A DNA stretch of 64,000 nucleotides from Variovorax sp. (GTDB lineage Bacteria; Pseudomonadota; Gammaproteobacteria; Burkholderiales; Burkholderiaceae_C), in contig JAGIAI010000041.1 of assembly GCA_017744935.1 (NCBI GenBank), forward strand, positions 1 to 64,000, in the 5' to 3' direction. Position numbers and translations under genes: made by a program. The notes under the pieces are model-generated. The model saw only the letters and a program-made list of their open reading frames with translations. It did no database searches and was not told the DNA's origin. How positions within the stretch are numbered: the first letter of the stretch is position 1; each line of letters begins with the position of its first letter. Below, piece by piece: positions 61,442 through 64,000 of the stretch.

Positions 61442-62493
61442 TGAACACCTTCTCCCGCACCGTCCCACCCGTGTCCCCGGACCGTCTGCCCGACCTCTTG
61501 CGCGCGATGCCAAAGGCCGAGCTGCACATGCACATCGAAGGCTCGCTGGAGCCCGAGCTGATCTTCGCACTGGCGAAGCGCAACAGCGTGTCGATCCCCT
61601 ACGCCAATGTGGAAGAGCTGCGTCGCGCCTACGCCTTCACCAACCTGCAGAGCTTTCTCGACATCTACTACGCGGGTGCGAGCGTGCTGCTCAAGGAGCA
61701 GGACTTCTATGACATGGCCTGGGCCTATCTCGAGCGCGCGGCGGCCGACAACGTGGTGCGCACCGAGATGTTCTTCGACCCGCAGACGCACACCGAGCGC
61801 GGCGTGTCGATGCAGACCGTGATCGACGGCCTGCATCGCGCCTGCGTCGATGCGAAGTCCAAGCTGGGCGTCGATGCCGAGCTGATCATGTGCTTCCTGC
61901 GTCACCTGAGCGAGGAAGACGCCTTTGCGACGCTCGAACAGGCGCTGCCGTTCCGCGATCGCTTCATCGGCGTCGGCCTCGATTCGAGCGAGTTGGGCCA
62001 TCCGCCCGAGAAGTTCGCGCGCGTGTTCGCGCGCTGCCGCGATCTGGGCTTCCATCTCGTCGCGCACGCGGGCGAGGAAGGCCCCCCGGCGTACGTCTGG
62101 AGCGCGCTCGATGTGCTGAAGGTCGAGCGCATCGACCACGGCGTCCAGAGCACCAAGGACGCGGCGCTGATGAAGCGGCTCGCGCAAGACCGCATTCCGC
62201 TCACGGTGTGCCCGCTGTCGAATCTCAAGCTCTGCGTGTTCCCCGATCTCGGCCAGCACAATTTGCGCGAGTTGCTTGATGGCGGATTGGTCGCGACGGT
62301 CAACTCCGACGATCCGGCGTACTTCGGCGGCTACATGAACCGCAATTTCACCGAGACCTTCTCCGCCACCGGGCTCACGGCGCAGCATGCATGGCAGCTT
62401 GCGGCGAACAGCTTCGAAGGCAGCTTCACCGACGCTGCGATCAAGCGTGGCTATGTCGACCGGCTCAACGCCGTCTTCGACAGGTTCGCCTGA
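61441..62493 (+). CDS. Adenine deaminase-type aminohydrolase (adenosine deaminase superfamily)
   Basis: 350 residues. Zinc aminohydrolase with ELHMHIEGSLEPEL (His29, His31), FFDPQTHTERG, VAHAGEEGPPAYVW, RIDHGV and VNSDDPAYFGGY. The pattern, above all the HAGEEGPP and NSDDPAYFGGY stretches, follows the bacterial adenine deaminases of the ADA superfamily (PA0148 type) rather than true adenosine deaminases. Converts adenine to hypoxanthine, feeding the oxidising enzymes of this island. Its start codon overlaps the stop of the Rieske gene. Confidence 0.88.
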   Translation: MNTFSRTVPPVSPDRLPDLLRAMPKAELHMHIEGSLEPELIFALAKRNSVSIPYANVEELRRAYAFTNLQSFLDIYYAGASVLLKEQDFYDMAWAYLERAAADNVVRTEMFFDPQTHTERGVSMQTVIDGLHRACVDAKSKLGVDAELIMCFLRHLSEEDAFATLEQALPFRDRFIGVGLDSSELGHPPEKFARVFARCRDLGFHLVAHAGEEGPPAYVWSALDVLKVERIDHGVQSTKDAALMKRLAQDRIPLTVCPLSNLKLCVFPDLGQHNLRELLDGGLVATVNSDDPAYFGGYMNRNFTETFSATGLTAQHAWQLAANSFEGSFTDAAIKRGYVDRLNAVFDRFA

Positions 62494-62702
62494 GTCAGTT
62501 CGGCCCGGCCTTTCTGGGTGATGCCCACCACCTGCGCGGGGCGTTGCAGGAGCATCGCGATCGAGGGGTGGTGAGCCTCCGGCACGAAGGCCACGACCAG
62601 TCCGGCAGCGCGCAGGATCCTGACCCTGTCGATATCCGCAGTCTGCGTGAACGACATTGGCAGGGGCGAACCGGCAATCCGGCGCAGAAGGTCGAGGGCC
62701 AT
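62451..62702 (-). CDS. Small hypothetical protein
   Basis: 83 residues from ATG 62702, chosen for AAGGAG 6 nt upstream; a GTG at 62732 would add 10 residues. Sequence starts MALDLLRRIAGSPLP and contains RVRILRAAGLVVAFVPEAHHP and a late VVGITQKGRAEL, suggesting a small winged-helix-like or regulatory fold. Similar short proteins seem to recur in Comamonadaceae (memory, not checked). Lies 32 nt after the phospholipase gene on the same strand and overlaps the 3' end of the adenine-deaminase gene by 43 nt. Confidence 0.6.
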   Translation of the reverse strand: MALDLLRRIAGSPLPMSFTQTADIDRVRILRAAGLVVAFVPEAHHPSIAMLLQRPAQVVGITQKGRAELTQANLSKTALSRST

Positions 62703-62734
62703 GGTCATCTCCTTGCCGATGTCGAACTGCACGT

Positions 62735-64000
62735 TCAGAGGTCCTGCATGCCGAAGGCGGGGTCGCTCACCGTGTGGCGGCCGGTTTCGATGCGCCCCGC
62801 GAGCCGGCGGTAGAAAGCCGGGTCCGAATCGCAGGTGACGGCGAAGTCGTACCAGTAGCCCTGGTCCTCGGTCTCCCAGTGCAGCTCGGCTTCGTCGCCG
62901 CCCTTGACGCGCACCACCCAGGGGCCGTCCTGGCGGTAGGCCTTGGCCCTCACGGTGAACACGCAGGACTTCTCACCCTCGTTGCGCAGCTTCAGGTGAA
63001 GCCGGCCGCTTTTCGCGTGGTAGCCCGTGCGGATCTCGGGATCGGGTGAATTGCCCGCGCGCAGCTTGTTGAGGTCGCCCTTGAACTGCCGATGCCAGCC
63101 GTTGGGGCCGAGCACCCAGAGGTCGTACAGGCCGGCGTTGTCAGTCATCGCGGCCCAGGTGTCGTCGAGCTTCTCGTGCGGCTCGACCATGTAGCGATGC
63201 GGCGGCCGGTCGAGGTGCAGCTTGTCGTAGACGTGGAACACGGCGCCCGCGTCGCCGGAGTTGGCGAAGATGAGCTTCACGCGGCCCTGGCGCGCATCGG
63301 CTCGCAGGCTCGCATGCAGCTCGTAGGGCAGGGCGCGCGAGGGCCGCGTGCCAGTGGCCTGTTGCGGCAGCATCGGGTTGGCCGGCGGCGTGATCTTCGC
63401 GAGCTTTTCCTGGTCGGCACGGAGCAGGTCGGCCTGGTCGCGCGTCTTGCGGCCCGCGAGCGTCGGCAGCACTTCGTCATTGGGCCGCTCGAAGTTGAAG
63501 GCGCTGGTGAGGTCGCCGCACACCGCGCGGCGATAGCGGCCGATGTTGGGCTCCTTGACACCGAAGCGCTGCTCGAGGAAGCGGATCACCGAGGTGTGGT
63601 CGAACACCTGCGAGTTGACCCAGCCGCCGCGGCTCCACGGCGAGATCACGTACATCGGAACGCGCACGCCCGGGCCGTAGACGCGGCCGTCCGGTTGGGG
63701 CTGGCCGGTGGTGCCGGGCGGGTTCGGATGGTTGAAGCGCTCGAAGGCGACGTCGGCCTCGGGCAGCGTGGTCTTGCCGGCCGCGGTGCCGTCGGCGTTG
63801 ATCGACGGTGCGGAAGGCGACGGATGATGGTCGAAGTAGCCGTCGTTCTCGTCGAAGTTGACGATCAGCACCGTCTTGCTCCACACCTCGGGCACGGCGG
63901 TGAGCGCGTCCAGCGTCTCCTGGACGTACCACGCGCCCTGCACCGGGCTCGATGGGCCGGGGTGCTCCGAATAGGTGGCGCCGGCGATGAGCCAAGACAC
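62735..64000 (-). CDS. Phosphocholine-type phospholipase C, C-terminal part (5' end beyond window)
   Basis: 421 residues are visible; the N-terminus with most of the catalytic motifs lies outside. The visible part has the alkaline-phosphatase-like core segment VLIVNFDENDGYFDHHPSPSAPS, VRVPMYVISPWSRGGWVNSQVFDHTSVIRFLEQRFGV, then two C-terminal beta domains (about 240-421) of the PlcH/PlcN bacterial phospholipase C family. The full protein is probably about 700 residues, Tat-exported and active on phosphatidylcholine or sphingomyelin. Confidence 0.9.
   Translation of the reverse strand: MSWLIAGATYSEHPGPSSPVQGAWYVQETLDALTAVPEVWSKTVLIVNFDENDGYFDHHPSPSAPSINADGTAAGKTTLPEADVAFERFNHPNPPGTTGQPQPDGRVYGPGVRVPMYVISPWSRGGWVNSQVFDHTSVIRFLEQRFGVKEPNIGRYRRAVCGDLTSAFNFERPNDEVLPTLAGRKTRDQADLLRADQEKLAKITPPANPMLPQQATGTRPSRALPYELHASLRADARQGRVKLIFANSGDAGAVFHVYDKLHLDRPPHRYMVEPHEKLDDTWAAMTDNAGLYDLWVLGPNGWHRQFKGDLNKLRAGNSPDPEIRTGYHAKSGRLHLKLRNEGEKSCVFTVRAKAYRQDGPWVVRVKGGDEAELHWETEDQGYWYDFAVTCDSDPAFYRRLAGRIETGRHTVSDPAFGMQDL

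Noticed and set aside
60649..62493. 614-codon frame joining the Rieske region to the deaminase
   Set aside because: The first part is a shadow frame of the Rieske gene; the Rieske and deaminase genes are separate and overlap by one base, so this is not a fusion.

Overview
The window is high-GC DNA with short intergenic gaps and 4-nt stop/start overlaps. It carries GMP reductase, UvrD, PolA, glutamate carboxypeptidase, Bug/TctC-type binding proteins and a BPSS1780-type membrane protein. This set points to a betaproteobacterium of the Comamonadaceae, most likely Variovorax or a close relative; that is inference from gene content, since no 16S rRNA gene is present. The window is chromosomal in character. 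I see no intact insertion sequence, prophage, CRISPR array or rRNA operon. One tRNA gene, tRNA-Ala(CGC), is present.

Layout. 0-3.4 kb: a zinc-ribbon membrane protein with a Gly/Ala repeat tail that runs off the left edge, and an acyltransferase-3/SGNH protein. 3.9-15.9 kb: tRNA-Ala, an arylformamidase-like hydrolase, guaC with a structured leader, uvrD, a membrane protein, thrB, a small periplasmic protein, polA, a secreted glutamate carboxypeptidase and a LysR regulator. 15.9-16.4 kb: two large hairpin elements. 16.4-24.5 kb: a sugar-acid locus, with an IlvD/Edd dehydratase, a DenD-like dehydrogenase and a GntR regulator divergent from a sugar-type ABC transporter. 24.6-25.6 kb: a DUF3016 protein and an SPW-repeat protein. 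25.6-33.2 kb: a 1979-residue protein with two lipase-type hydrolase domains and a CHAT protease domain, co-transcribed with a metacaspase, and a divergent Sel1-repeat gene. 33.2-38.1 kb: D-tartrate dehydratase, SDR, TctC binding protein and DHDPS-family lyase with a divergent LysR. 38.1-47.6 kb: a hotdog thioesterase, a TRAP transporter, an IorAB-type 2-oxoacid oxidoreductase, a dihaem cytochrome c and a PQQ-type glucose/sorbosone dehydrogenase. 47.7-62.5 kb: a purine salvage and catabolism island, with xdhA/xdhB, an NCS2 purine permease, a nucleoside-type ABC transporter with BMP-family lipoprotein, a Rieske oxygenase and an adenine-deaminase-type enzyme, plus LysR regulators. 62.5-64 kb: a small hypothetical protein and the C-terminal part of a phosphocholine-type phospholipase C running off the right edge.

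How the genes fit together. The purine island can import purines and nucleosides, deaminate adenine to hypoxanthine, and oxidise hypoxanthine and xanthine to urate (XdhAB, perhaps also the Rieske enzyme). The tartrate locus would give oxaloacetate. The CHAT/hydrolase-metacaspase pair is the best candidate for an undescribed system: two caspase-clan proteases linked to two putative lipid or ester hydrolases. Three families of intergenic repeats are visible. In two of them, paired inverted copies keep base pairing while the paired bases change. In the third, all three copies sit in the same orientation upstream of catabolic genes.
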